This document shows positions 19,459 through 29,544 of a stretch of 64,000 nucleotides of DNA, in pieces. This DNA comes from Phytomonas francai. Taxonomy: Eukaryota; Euglenozoa; Kinetoplastea; Trypanosomatida; Trypanosomatidae. Both the position numbers and the translations under genes were made by a program. The stretch is from assembly GCA_001766655.1 (NCBI GenBank), contig MJCC01000006.1, positions 1,623-65,622 on the forward strand. The letters are read 5' to 3'. Numbering within the stretch: the first letter of the stretch is position 1; each line of letters begins with the position of its first letter. The notes beneath the pieces were generated by a model that saw nothing but the letters and a program-made list of their open reading frames with translations, searched no databases and was not told where the DNA came from.

Positions 19459-20376
19459 TCAAAAAGCACGCGTGAAAGGAAAACGCATAAAAAGCTCATA
19501 AGTGCCGAAAAATATGCTTCCGCCTACAGAAATCCAAAGCACCCGAGCACAGGCACCTCGGAAAAATCTTTGCATAAACCCGAAACGATCCCCCGGGCGC
19601 GCCGGTTCCGTTGCCAAATCCCGCACGACGCGTGCGATCCTACCCCTCCCCTCGCCTTGCGTAGACTGGAGCATGATTCTTGTCTTGACAACATCCAGTG
19701 GCGTCGTCAAAAAGGCAGCGCACCCACCACTAAACGCCCCACAGAGCGGTAACCCAGCAACGTGGTAGGGTTCTAAATTTTCGCTGTGAGCCAACCGATA
19801 CTTCGAGAACTCGTACAGGAGCATTTGGATGACAGAAAAGGGCAGCTCGCGCATCAGCATAATTGGCATCCCCGTGAAGAGGTAAGGGAGGCCCCCCGCG
19901 CGGGCTCGCAAGTGGCCGCTCGCGACCAGCGCCTGGCTAAAAGGGTCCGCCACGCTGAGGTTGTTCGTGATCGAGCGCAGGGCCGAGAGGAGGCTGCGGT
20001 GGTGGCCGACCTGCATGCGCTGCTTCACCATCTCCACCGGCGTGCGCACGCAGCAGGCGGCGCCCTCCCCGCACGCCGCCGCCGCCGCCTGGCTGGCGTA
20101 GACGCCGCCGCCAAACCCCGCGGGCTCCGCGCCCGAAAGACGGCTCCGCGGAAGCTCGAGGAGTCGGCGCTTGGTGGTGTCGTAAACGGTGAAAAAAACC
20201 GCCCCCCCGGGCACTGAACCAATAGCCACTGCACTAAGACCTTTGTAGATGTTGGATAGCCCGCCAGACGCCAGGAAACCCTTCTTGGATTGCACACGTG
20301 TCTTCATAGTGTCTATGGGATATAATATCAAATCTACGGAAAGGCCGGCCATCGCTCCCGCGAATAACGAGTCCAT
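19459..20376 (-). CDS. Mitochondrial carrier, probably S-adenosylmethionine carrier (SLC25A26-like)
   Basis: A 305-residue member of the mitochondrial carrier family with three tandem repeats, each with the signature P-x-D/E-x-x-K/R: YPIDTMKTRVQS at about 20, TPVEMVKQRMQV at about 113, and TPLDVVKTRIML at about 226. The N-terminal GAMAGLSVDLILYPIDTMKT and the block LMRELPFSVIQMLLYEF are characteristic of the S-adenosylmethionine carrier group, which brings SAM into mitochondria in exchange for S-adenosylhomocysteine. Start at ATG 20376 gives the usual short N-terminus before helix 1. The middle of the gene (about 19880-20160) is strikingly GC-rich and codes an Ala/Gly/Arg-rich loop between repeats 1 and 2 that is longer than usual. 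Confidence 0.88.
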   Translation of the reverse strand: MDSLFAGAMAGLSVDLILYPIDTMKTRVQSKKGFLASGGLSNIYKGLSAVAIGSVPGGAVFFTVYDTTKRRLLELPRSRLSGAEPAGFGGGVYASQAAAAACGEGAACCVRTPVEMVKQRMQVGHHRSLLSALRSITNNLSVADPFSQALVASGHLRARAGGLPYLFTGMPIMLMRELPFSVIQMLLYEFSKYRLAHSENLEPYHVAGLPLCGAFSGGCAAFLTTPLDVVKTRIMLQSTQGEGRGRIARVVRDLATEPARPGDRFGFMQRFFRGACARVLWISVGGSIFFGTYELFMRFPFTRAF

Positions 20377-21241
20377 TTGTGTTTAAATAAATATATAGTT
20401 TTTTTTTTGTAAAAATGGATGCGATCTGTGAAAAGAAGCAATCGTACTAAGACTTTGGGGGGAGGGGGGGGGCATATTTATAGTTGTTGATATGTTTGTG
20501 TGGAAATGAATAGAAAGATGAGGGGGGAAAGTTCTAAAGTTATAAATTAAACCATTGTTTTTCCTATCACTAGATGATTCTAAATATTAAAAGAAACATT
20601 TATCTCAATATGGGCAGAAGTCATTGCAATCGATAAAAAAAGAAATAACTTTGAAATCGCACACATTTTTCATCCCCCCTTTTTTTCAGTAAAATAGATC
20701 CTAGAAAAAAAAGGTTCAACTGCGTTACCAACCAAACACTCGTGTCTTAAGCCGCAAAAGTACTAAAACGGTACGTAGTTGCGTAATGACTAATATTAAT
20801 GGACACATAAAAGCGATTTCTTTCTAAAAGTTAGATCTACATTGGAGCCATTGCAGAGAGAACAAGTATTTGAAGAAAGAATGAAAGGTAAAAAAAAAAA
20901 AAAAACGAAGCATTACGTAACTTTCACAACTTTCCACATCAATAGGAATGAATCCTGATTGTTCGAAGAAACAAGTACAAATAGAGACGGAGTTTTCATA
21001 CCCTTAAAACATGAATTGCATTTATTTCACTACCGTCAAAACAATAGAGAATGAATGAAGAGACTCTGAGACATCTTGCTTTTCGGACAAATCCAGGTCC
21101 CCTGAGGTACGCGAGTTGGTGGAAATATATGAGCAGACAATAACATGAAAAAAAAAAAAAAATAGAAGAGGTCTGCTACTTCTAGCCTTTCTGGAAAGAA
21201 AGCTGTTTGAAAGGCGAAAGCTCAAAAAACATCACTAAGGA
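20377..21241. other. Intergenic region
   Basis: AT-rich with a G-rich run at 20457-20472 (C-rich on the coding strand, just upstream of the carrier gene and a plausible part of its splice tract) and A-runs at 20892-20904 and 21150-21162. No supported gene. Confidence 0.7.
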
Positions 21242-24200
21242 CTAATTAGAATGCACACTCCGGCTCGTAGCATCATAGGATGTCGAGGCACAACTCAAAT
21301 CATGAAAAGGTGCCTCCTCTGATAATTCGGCCGCTTCCCTTAGCTTTGCAGTAATCTGTTCCTTGATATTATCACTATAGGCAATAAAAAAGTTTGGCTG
21401 ATTGTCAATCATCTTACAATGGACATTATTAACATCGATTTTCAGTTTGACGTTCATCTCCTCCCCATGGGCAGTGTTGACGCTGAACGACATGTGCAGC
21501 TTGCCATCCGCCTCCGGTTTTACCTTTTCATTGAGAGTGGATAGCGGGGGCTTTCGCTGAGATGCTACCGACAACGGGGAGTACGGCTGAGAGACTTCGT
21601 CACTGGTAACATTCGTGAGGTGATTTCCTGAAGAGGCAGGCGATACGGCACGCGGCGGCCCACTCGGCCACATCTGTGCCGTCGAAGTCGGTAGACAGGC
21701 ATGCGAATGCAGGTTGGCGGCATGCTGAAACGGCGACTCGACGCGGGGGGCCGTGGTAATAACGGAGCCTGTGTGCTTCGGAGACGGAAGCTGACGCTCC
21801 CCTCGAATGGGGGTGGTACTTCTCCAGCTTAGGGAATTGCTATGCTGGGGATGAATAAAACGACTGTTGTGACTAACAGAGAAAGGGCTGATATCGCCAC
21901 TCGTAATAGGCCGGAGTAGGCCGACGCTGCTTTCCATTTGCGCATCGTTATCGTACTCGGTCATAGTCGCGAATTCCAAGTTGCCCGAATCGTTAATGCG
22001 AAGATACTGTTGGTTGGCAAACTCAGGTATGTCATTCGGCAGGAAAAAATTACCGGCGGATGACCCTAGCTGGGTGTGGTTAAAATGGAAATTCTCATGC
22101 ACAATTGAGTGCTCCGGCGAGAAGACAGAGGACGGAAAGTCTATCGTTGCACCAACAACCCCACGTGGGCTAGGCGATGATGGGGTAACAGAAATGTTCT
22201 TTGGAAATGTGAAACTGTTCTCCCTAGTACTACCATTGACTTCCGCGAGGCTACGGTCTTGTGCACGCATCCCGAACTCTAGAGTACCCATCAGTTTTGT
22301 GCACCGCTCCGTGGTAATGATGGCGGCAACCTCCTCTAATTCATGTTGACAAAGGATTTCCTCCTCGAAAGGTGCACCGTTCTGGGTGGAAGACACCGAC
22401 CTGATTTCTGCATCTTTGTCACTATTGGAAAAATTGTCCCCGGTAAAGGTTCGGTCGAAGAACAGACTCGAACGCTGTCTTGGTGTCTTGGTGCCAAACG
22501 TGGTGAATGTCTGCGGCTGCGAGAAGAGACTATCCATGCCGTGTACAGGAGAAACCGCACCGGGAATGGACAGCTTGTCTGATAGCATCACCGTTGTCTG
22601 GTCAGCCATGCTGTTCCCAGTGTTATTAAGCCATGGATGGCCCAGGAGCTCCCCAGCATCTGGTCGTTTTTCGGGATTCCGTGTGAAACAGAGTTCGAGA
22701 AAATTTAAGAATTCTGGCGAAAAATCACACCCGTTTCCACGTGAAAAAGCGGCCAGCGGAGTCTCAGAAGTTGTGGTGATGTAAAACATTAAGGGCAGGT
22801 TATCTTTGACGCCAGAGTGGTACCAAGGTGACAGCCCGGTTCCCATTTCAAAAAGCGAACACGCAAAGGACCAAATATCAGCTTTCTGATCTGCCTCTCC
22901 TTTGATGAACTCGGGGGACATGTATACAGGAGTGCCAATGATGCAGCTTGTGGGCCTACTGATTTCATAAACACGCTTGCTGCAACCAAAGTCGCAGAGC
23001 TTAACCCTGCCATGATGGTCGATCAAAATATTTGCCGGTTTGATATCACGGTGAAAGACACCATTTTTGTGAATAAAATTAATCGCTGACAGCAAATCAC
23101 GTGCCAATTTACGTAAAACGGTTTCCTTGAGAGGTCTGTACCTCTGCAAGAGCTGCAGCATCGAGTCCCCGGCAAGCAGCTCCATAATTATACGGCATAC
23201 TTTCTGCGATCGGCTGTGTTCAAAAAAATGATAGTTGACGATATTGGGGTGTCTAAGCGATTTTAGCAAGGCAAATTCTTTCTCGACAGTCTTCAATGCT
23301 TTGATGTCGTCAACGTCCTCCATCTTAATTTCCTTTATGGCTACAAGCTCCCCCTTGACGGTGTCTACGCCAACATATACTTTGGCAAAGCCGCCAACGC
23401 CTATAATGCCCCCACGTTTGATCTCGACACAGTGACCACTGTCACTCACAATGATGGTTTCACCATTTAAGGCAAGAAAGGCTCGCAAGACACACAGCAA
23501 TGCTGGGAGCTCTTTTTGAAATTTTGAAAGTGATGGTTCCAGCAAATGCCCGCCTCCTGTAGCATATTTGGCTAAGATGAGATTTGTAGAAATGCTTTTG
23601 TGTCGCAATGGGCTTTGGGCTGATACGGACGATGCCAAATCACGGCACGTCATTGAAGGACTATTCATCACGTTTGTATAGAATGAAACGATGCTTGAGC
23701 CACGGATCATGTCAAAGGATGGCGCGTTTCCGTAGTACGACATACAGGGTGATCCGCAACTGGAAGTGCCATTGGGTCTTACATGCGGAGAGGCGTGTAG
23801 GCTTTTGTCGCTGTCGAGGCATGCTTTATGGGTTAGTGTGTTCATTAAAGTGGTGCGATGCATATGAATGCCCTCCCGAACCCACAGTCCACATGAGCTC
23901 CCAAAGCAACGGCTGGTGTTAAATAATCGAAACGACCTTCCCCACTCCCTTGGGACGCTGCTTCCTACTGGAGAGATACACGTGCTTGTGTTGCTTATAG
24001 TTTGACTATGTCGGAGACTCGGTATGGAGGTACCGATTTTACTCCCAGGCGATTCAAGCTGTGGCCGACCGGTCCGTTTGGCGACATTTCGCGTAATCAT
24101 CGAACTGGCCGGTGAAGTTACCTCACTTTTACATACGTTTGTGATGTCGAGGTTCCACGAACGAGTTAGGCGGTCTGTGCAGGGTGGCGTCTCTGGAAAT

Positions 24201-24310
24201 GGGCCAGCTGTTGATGTACTGCTACTACCATTAATTGTGAAATCACCCTCTTCAAGGGTTGCATCAGAGCCTGTGTATTCAGCTCGCTCTTGAGAGAGCG
24301 CTTCTTTCAT
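21242..24310 (-). CDS. STE11/MEKK-type serine/threonine protein kinase
   Basis: A 1,022-residue protein with a complete kinase domain at about 300-560: glycine loop IGVGGFAKV, the lysine in LVAIKEIKM, FHRDIKPANILI with the catalytic Asp, CDFGCSK for metal binding, and GTPVYMSPEFI closing the activation segment; HPWL ends the domain. The overall pattern (VAIKEI, NIVNYHFFE, LLQRYRPLKE) is that of MAP kinase kinase kinases. The N-terminal 290 residues and the region 570-930 are Ser/Thr/Pro-rich and probably disordered. The last 90 residues return to an ordered-looking segment (MSFSVNTAHGEEMNVKLKI, then NNVHCKMIDNQPNFFIAYSD), which may be a separate domain. Start is ATG 24310. The substrate kinase is unknown. 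Confidence 0.9.
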   Translation of the reverse strand: MKEALSQERAEYTGSDATLEEGDFTINGSSSTSTAGPFPETPPCTDRLTRSWNLDITNVCKSEVTSPASSMITRNVAKRTGRPQLESPGSKIGTSIPSLRHSQTISNTSTCISPVGSSVPREWGRSFRLFNTSRCFGSSCGLWVREGIHMHRTTLMNTLTHKACLDSDKSLHASPHVRPNGTSSCGSPCMSYYGNAPSFDMIRGSSIVSFYTNVMNSPSMTCRDLASSVSAQSPLRHKSISTNLILAKYATGGGHLLEPSLSKFQKELPALLCVLRAFLALNGETIIVSDSGHCVEIKRGGIIGVGGFAKVYVGVDTVKGELVAIKEIKMEDVDDIKALKTVEKEFALLKSLRHPNIVNYHFFEHSRSQKVCRIIMELLAGDSMLQLLQRYRPLKETVLRKLARDLLSAINFIHKNGVFHRDIKPANILIDHHGRVKLCDFGCSKRVYEISRPTSCIIGTPVYMSPEFIKGEADQKADIWSFACSLFEMGTGLSPWYHSGVKDNLPLMFYITTTSETPLAAFSRGNGCDFSPEFLNFLELCFTRNPEKRPDAGELLGHPWLNNTGNSMADQTTVMLSDKLSIPGAVSPVHGMDSLFSQPQTFTTFGTKTPRQRSSLFFDRTFTGDNFSNSDKDAEIRSVSSTQNGAPFEEEILCQHELEEVAAIITTERCTKLMGTLEFGMRAQDRSLAEVNGSTRENSFTFPKNISVTPSSPSPRGVVGATIDFPSSVFSPEHSIVHENFHFNHTQLGSSAGNFFLPNDIPEFANQQYLRINDSGNLEFATMTEYDNDAQMESSVGLLRPITSGDISPFSVSHNSRFIHPQHSNSLSWRSTTPIRGERQLPSPKHTGSVITTAPRVESPFQHAANLHSHACLPTSTAQMWPSGPPRAVSPASSGNHLTNVTSDEVSQPYSPLSVASQRKPPLSTLNEKVKPEADGKLHMSFSVNTAHGEEMNVKLKIDVNNVHCKMIDNQPNFFIAYSDNIKEQITAKLREAAELSEEAPFHDLSCASTSYDATSRSVHSN

Positions 24311-24688
24311 CGAACAGTGTGTTTTGGTAGCTTGCGTAGAAATAATATATGTATATATTTATATACAGCAAATTAAGATAATGAATTTCCAAAATATAAA
24401 TACAAACACAACCTACATCAAAAAAAAAAAGCGAAAAATACTAAACTAGTTTGGCAATGCAGAGATTTATTTATTTTTTTCCGGTAGGTAAAAAAAAAAA
24501 AAAAGGAGGAGAAAGGACACGAATAGTCGGAGTTCACGTCTGAAGAAGCAAAAACTATTAACTTCATAGAGGTAAGCCATAGTTGTAGACCTCTAAGTAG
24601 TAAAAAAAAATGAAACGGTACACGGTATCATGTGAGTTTAACAACAGATGAATCCATAATAAGCCACCATTAAGGGCCCGACTGCTCT
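24311..24688. other. Intergenic region
   Basis: AT-rich with A-runs at 24421-24430, 24491-24504 and 24602-24610. No gene. Confidence 0.75.
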
Positions 24689-25405
24689 TCAGTGGTAGCG
24701 CAAAAAACCTAATTGTGCATAGACAGGCTCAAGATCTTCTTCCGACAATGGGGCATCCAAGCCACAAAGCTTCAACAAGTCCCCTTCATTAGGTGCTGAA
24801 AGTCCAAGAGAGGCCAAGAAGGCACATGTCAAGTTTCTTAAAGGTTCAATTAATAAAAAATCACTCAGCATAGCCACCTCTAAAATACGGTCCATGCACC
24901 TTGGACCCTTCCTTAGAACAATTTTAAAGAAAGTAGCGGTTTTGAAGTCTGAACCTTCCTCGACATTTACATTTCCAAAGCATTTCCTCAAAATAAAGGC
25001 CATTTCCCAAGATTGTATCAACTCCTCCAGTGGTGCCCTGAGCGGTTTGCTAATGTTCGTTGGCATTCGGGTTTGCAACAAGTCCAAATATTCTAAGACT
25101 ACCTCGCAACCCTCTCTAGTTGCTTGATCTAGAGTAACCGGTGGGATCGAGCCGGTTAAAGGGTCTGGCTTACCTTGAATATTTAAATCGGCTACATCGA
25201 GAATGGAGTCCAACAATCGACAAAAACGTGCGGCACGTTTATGAACAGCAAAGTCAGTCCGAGCTACACTGCCATCCGAGCCCGTAGAGCGAGCGACAAA
25301 GCGGATATAATTCACCGATGGTAATTCGTCTTCATAACTATCCAGAATCACAAATGCTTGCTCTTTTTGGTTGGAAAGTTTTTCTGGTGTGGATCTTGAA
25401 GTCAT
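24689..25405 (-). CDS. SKP1-like (BTB/POZ fold) protein
   Basis: A 238-residue protein. Two parts of the SKP1 fold are visible. At about 33-72 is a beta-alpha segment (YIRFVARSTGSDG, then TDFAVHKRAARFCRLLDSIL), corresponding to the start of the BTB domain. At about 86-120 come IPPVTLDQATREGCEVVLEYL, like the SKP1 IPLP...L..V..WC block, and at about 178-205 LEVAMLSDFLLIEPLRNLTC, like the SKP1 helix pair that leads to the F-box-binding tail. SKP1 links F-box proteins to cullin in SCF ubiquitin ligases. The protein is longer than typical SKP1 (about 160) by insertions, and the C-terminal WCxD-type F-box contact region is not recognisable, so F-box binding is doubtful. Start is ATG 25405. Confidence 0.6.
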   Translation of the reverse strand: MTSRSTPEKLSNQKEQAFVILDSYEDELPSVNYIRFVARSTGSDGSVARTDFAVHKRAARFCRLLDSILDVADLNIQGKPDPLTGSIPPVTLDQATREGCEVVLEYLDLLQTRMPTNISKPLRAPLEELIQSWEMAFILRKCFGNVNVEEGSDFKTATFFKIVLRKGPRCMDRILEVAMLSDFLLIEPLRNLTCAFLASLGLSAPNEGDLLKLCGLDAPLSEEDLEPVYAQLGFLRYH

Positions 25406-25945
25406 AGGAAAATATTTTTTACAGGTTTCTTCTCTTGATTTGCCTTTATCGTAAAAATCCTGTTAGATTGTTGTTGTTTTTCTTTTTTTGGAGTGGGAAA
25501 AACACAAAATTTTGATGACCCCTTAAATATTCCTGAACGAAGATGACCTAGAATAAAACTAGAAAAAACGTGTGTACAAAAGCGCGCATTTCATTAGTTT
25601 TTAATGTGAAGTAAAGCTAGTATCCTAGGGACAACCTTTTTGGAAAATAAAATTCCTATACGTTTAGGGCTCGAATCGTCCCTTGCCGCAAACATAAGAA
25701 ACCTAACTTTCCGAAAGGGAAATACGTCGCTTGATCACCTGCGTGATACATCGACTTTTGTTCCGATTAGGTGCAGGAGGAGGGCCGCTAGGGAAATGGA
25801 AGTGTCACTTTTCCATATGCACCGTAAGGGTGGAAACACCGGGTAGAATATGGGCCGTTAGGAAAGAGTTACGTTTAATATCGGTCCAGAATACAATACC
25901 GTGCTTTAGGGCCTGCAAATGTGAAAAACTAAAAGACAATAAAAA
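25406..25945. other. Intergenic region with a GC-balanced block
   Basis: 25406-25620 is AT-rich with T-runs. 25640-25930 is less AT-rich and has open frames of 68 and 76 codons on the plus strand and a 40-codon frame on the minus strand, none with support. It may hold decayed coding sequence or simply the 3' UTR of the ARM-repeat gene. Confidence 0.5.
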
Positions 25946-28900
25946 CTATCGCAATGTTTGAGAGATCGAGTCCCTAGCACTGTTTATTGCACGCCGGGCT
26001 AAATCGGAAGAGGCATTTTCAGACAATTTATTTAAGATCGCAATGGTGCCGTGATCCTCAAACCACTCCGCCAAACATGGCAAAGCGCACAAGTTCTTTA
26101 CTATTATAGCAACCTCTCGAGCGCACTCCTCAGAACCGTGCTGTAGGATGTGAAGCAGTGCGTCCCCCAAGTTATCTTTGCCAGTAACCACCGCCTCGCC
26201 ACAATACTCCAGATTTTTCTTGTTGGAAAGCGTCACATTGCGTATAGTGAACAAAGCATTGTAAAGAAAGTTGTTACGATTGCCAACCCCCACTTTTGTA
26301 TTTTTTCCAGGCGTTTTTGTCTGGAGAGAGCAGCCCGATGTACTCATATAAGCGATCATGTGAACCAAAGCATGAAGACCACCATGCTGACGAATAGCCT
26401 CTTTATTTTCTAAACTGTTGACCGTCAGTGAGGAAAGGGCACCGATGGCCTGCTCAAGAACAGTGGCCGGTTGGTGGGGGGTTAGCAGGAACATGCACAT
26501 CAGTTCCAAGCCACCTTGCTCGCGTAATACCACTTTATCCTCCCGTGAAAGATGCCAAATGGCTGAAGAAACACTTTCCTTCAGATGTACCGATGGCTCT
26601 CTTTCACGACTGACATTTTTGTGCCGAACCTCCTGGCTGGGAAACACGGTTTTTGATGAATAGCAATCCAGCACTACCGCAACAAGGCTGCGAACCGCCC
26701 CGCAATTAACTAACCGCTTCCGAATTTCCAAAACTGTACTGCAGTTCCGCAACACGCCAACAATCATTTCCCGAATCCCCATGCTTAGTGAAACCATGGG
26801 AGGCAGTGACGCAATTTTGTGAAGCGCATCTGGAGCGAAATGGGTCTCAAAAAAGTGACTAGGTGTGCGAAGATGATCGTTTTCGCAGGCCTTGGTCGGA
26901 GGGAACAAGGATCCAACCTTGCTATCCGACTTGGATACCGCTGCTAAAACCGGCGACGACGACTCCAAAACTTTCACCAGCATTTCAATTCCCCCTTTAT
27001 GGGCAACATCGAGCTTGCTGTCTGGCAGAGTCGTCAAAATCCAAAGCGTTGCGACCATTTTTTCGACCATACTGCTACTGTTGTAGGGCGGCACTATTCC
27101 GAGAATATCCTCTGCGCCTAACGTGGCTCGTTGGATATGATGAAGTAAGACTTCTATACCCCCGGATTTACAAATAAGAGGCTTAAATCTGTCGTCAAGA
27201 ACACAGTTGCGCAGTGTCCCTGCGACATTGTCATATGCCTTCCCGCTGAGCGGCATTTTAGGAACCAATGTAGGCGTAAGACACGCCGTCGAGTGCGACG
27301 TGTCAGTCCCCCACGCGCTTAGTAGTGACAAAAGGGCAGGGATACCGCCAGACTTACATATTACAGACCGGACCTCTGGAGACGAAGAGCAGTTCCATAG
27401 CGTCCCAGTAACATTTTCTAGAACGGGCAAGCTACTAGAGGTTGTGATCACCTCAATTAGAAGAGGAATTCCACCGTAGTCCACGATTTGTTGTTTACTT
27501 TCCGTGTCTACGCTTAAGTTCCAGAGCGCCCCAGCGATATTTTCACAAAGAAATTCCTGTGTAGCTGTCTCAACACGCTCGGAGCTATTCGGCACGAGAA
27601 GCTCCAGGAGTGCCGGGATGACGCCAAGTTTACGTAAACTACAACGATTCTCTGCATCGGACGCGCAGTTCCACAGGGCCCCAGCTACTTTAGCCTTAAT
27701 CGACGTAAAGAAGTGGCGAAGCATGGAGATCAATTTCTCAAGACCACCGTCTTCCCGTATTTCTTGTTTGGATGCATTATCACGCGTAAGGTAACCTATG
27801 ACCATGCAGACGTTTTCAAGGATATCCAAGGAGTCAGTAAACAACAAATTCAACACGGCGCGAAGACCCCCAAGGGAAACCACACTTGAACGGATGGTTT
27901 TCCCCTCCGAGTGATCTCTGTCCACCTTGTCATCCCTGGAGAGGAGGCCCCAGAGAAAGATGAGCGCACACTCCATCATCGCCTCCGATGAACTGTGTTC
28001 TACAATGTGAATGAGAAGCTTTAACCCATCATGGTCTAAAAACTCGTGACGTGCGTGCCGAGACAACGCAACGCTTTCCGGGAAGGCGGCGACTTCGAAC
28101 GGACAAGTTTCGCACACCAGGGCTGACAAGCACTCGAGCGCAGCGCACTTCACATCATCATTGACACTTCTTAGGCGGCCGATAATAACCAAAATCGCGT
28201 TCCCTTTTATCAAGAGAGTCTCCAGCATCGCTAGGAGGTTTCGGTTGTGTTGCTCGTTACTCGTAGGTGTCGCTTGAAAGACCTTTTGAAGTAAACGCAG
28301 CTCCGCAAGCTGCACCGGTGGCCGCGACTCTGGCATATGCTTCAGCAAAGCAAGAAGTAGTGCGCAAATATCTGGAAACCTTTCTGTCGACATCCAGTCA
28401 TCGTCTTGTGCGAAAGTTTGCCGTACGTACGACTCTATAGCATGCAATAACGAAGCCTCCTTGACTTCCGGAAGACGCAGAGTGGCCAGCAGGTTTGTGG
28501 AGCTTAGGGCCGAGGAAGACAACCGTGGTGATTGGGAACCTGCACCACGCTGTTCGCGAGCACTGTTTGGCCTTATCTCCAGAGTCCGATCCCTATCACG
28601 ACCATTCGCCCTCTCTCTGGATAGCACGGGGGTCGAGGATGTCAAAGGGACGGCATTCTTCGAGAAGTGTACGACGGACGCTACTCCAGAAGGCATCGCC
28701 TCGCTGTCATGGTCCTTGAGGCTTTCGGCGCTGTGCTCTGCGATGGGAGCCGGTGGTTCAACCGGTAGGACTGCACCCACGACTTCAGCCTCCACGTATC
28801 GAGGTACCCCCCCAGCGACCAATGCGTTCAGGGCCAACTGACACATTTTCTTTTGCTGGGTAACCACTTCAAGGCGTTTTTCCTGATCTCGCATCTGTGC

Positions 28901-29167
28901 CTCAAGCCTGTCAACCTCCGCCTTGAGTTTGTCATAGGTTAGGGAAATCATCTTCCGTGCTACGTTGATTCTCTCCTCTTCCTTTGAGAGCTCTAGGGAC
29001 TCGACTGCAATTATATCACAGAGGGTCTGGGCATCGCTACTTTTTCGATTTAGAAGACATCGTAAAGAGCGTGCAAAGAGTGCTAATGGACATTGAGAGG
29101 TTTCTTCTTCTGAGAAAGACAACACCGTCAGCAAGGAAGCTATTTCGCTTTCTGCAGATTCGCCCAT
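25946..29167 (-). CDS. Armadillo-repeat protein
   Basis: A 1,073-residue protein. Residues about 55-110 are a coiled coil (ISLTYDKLKAEVDRLEAQM). After a Ser/Pro-rich linker (to about 230), the remainder is a long array of armadillo repeats. Many units show the pattern GGIPALLSLL or GGLEKLISML followed by AGALWNCA or AGTLRNCV, as in GALWNLSVDTESKQQIVDYG and TGTLWNCSSSPEVRSVICKSG. ARM arrays are protein-binding solenoids; in kinetoplastids several are flagellar or cytoskeletal. Total length and the long array are reminiscent of ARMC4-type proteins, but no diagnostic feature allows that name. The open frame starts at TTG 29176; ATG 29167 is three codons later and gives MGESAESEI. Confidence 0.8.
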   Translation of the reverse strand: MGESAESEIASLLTVLSFSEEETSQCPLALFARSLRCLLNRKSSDAQTLCDIIAVESLELSKEEERINVARKMISLTYDKLKAEVDRLEAQMRDQEKRLEVVTQQKKMCQLALNALVAGGVPRYVEAEVVGAVLPVEPPAPIAEHSAESLKDHDSEAMPSGVASVVHFSKNAVPLTSSTPVLSRERANGRDRDRTLEIRPNSAREQRGAGSQSPRLSSSALSSTNLLATLRLPEVKEASLLHAIESYVRQTFAQDDDWMSTERFPDICALLLALLKHMPESRPPVQLAELRLLQKVFQATPTSNEQHNRNLLAMLETLLIKGNAILVIIGRLRSVNDDVKCAALECLSALVCETCPFEVAAFPESVALSRHARHEFLDHDGLKLLIHIVEHSSSEAMMECALIFLWGLLSRDDKVDRDHSEGKTIRSSVVSLGGLRAVLNLLFTDSLDILENVCMVIGYLTRDNASKQEIREDGGLEKLISMLRHFFTSIKAKVAGALWNCASDAENRCSLRKLGVIPALLELLVPNSSERVETATQEFLCENIAGALWNLSVDTESKQQIVDYGGIPLLIEVITTSSSLPVLENVTGTLWNCSSSPEVRSVICKSGGIPALLSLLSAWGTDTSHSTACLTPTLVPKMPLSGKAYDNVAGTLRNCVLDDRFKPLICKSGGIEVLLHHIQRATLGAEDILGIVPPYNSSSMVEKMVATLWILTTLPDSKLDVAHKGGIEMLVKVLESSSPVLAAVSKSDSKVGSLFPPTKACENDHLRTPSHFFETHFAPDALHKIASLPPMVSLSMGIREMIVGVLRNCSTVLEIRKRLVNCGAVRSLVAVVLDCYSSKTVFPSQEVRHKNVSREREPSVHLKESVSSAIWHLSREDKVVLREQGGLELMCMFLLTPHQPATVLEQAIGALSSLTVNSLENKEAIRQHGGLHALVHMIAYMSTSGCSLQTKTPGKNTKVGVGNRNNFLYNALFTIRNVTLSNKKNLEYCGEAVVTGKDNLGDALLHILQHGSEECAREVAIIVKNLCALPCLAEWFEDHGTIAILNKLSENASSDLARRAINSARDSISQTLR

Positions 29168-29544
29168 CCCATTCAAGGTATATGATACTATGAATAAAAA
29201 GAGTATATGTATATATTATAAGTGAGTTCTTTTGCCATAGAGACATCAAAAAAGCAAGAAAAAAAAAGAAGTAGAGGTAAGAGAGGAAGTGTGAGGAAAG
29301 AGGGAGAGGAAGCAGAGGTGTTCGAACGCATTTAAAAAAAAATGATAAAAAGATCCCTTGCATGCTGGTTTTACAGCCCTTAGGTGTTCAAAGGGGCCGG
29401 TAGCTTAGCCACAAAGGTAACCATTTACAACCCCCCCCCCCCTCCCCCTCTTTATACCCCACGACTTTGGCTAGGCAGCCAGGCAGGCAGCGCATTACCA
29501 CTAATAATTTAGTTAATCCGTTTTTTAAAAAATTCTTACTAATA
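29168..29544. other. Intergenic region
   Basis: Purine-rich between 29245 and 29345 (pyrimidine tract for the ARM gene on the coding strand). A C-run at 29431-29442 lies in the probable 3' UTR of UTP14. No gene. Confidence 0.7.
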
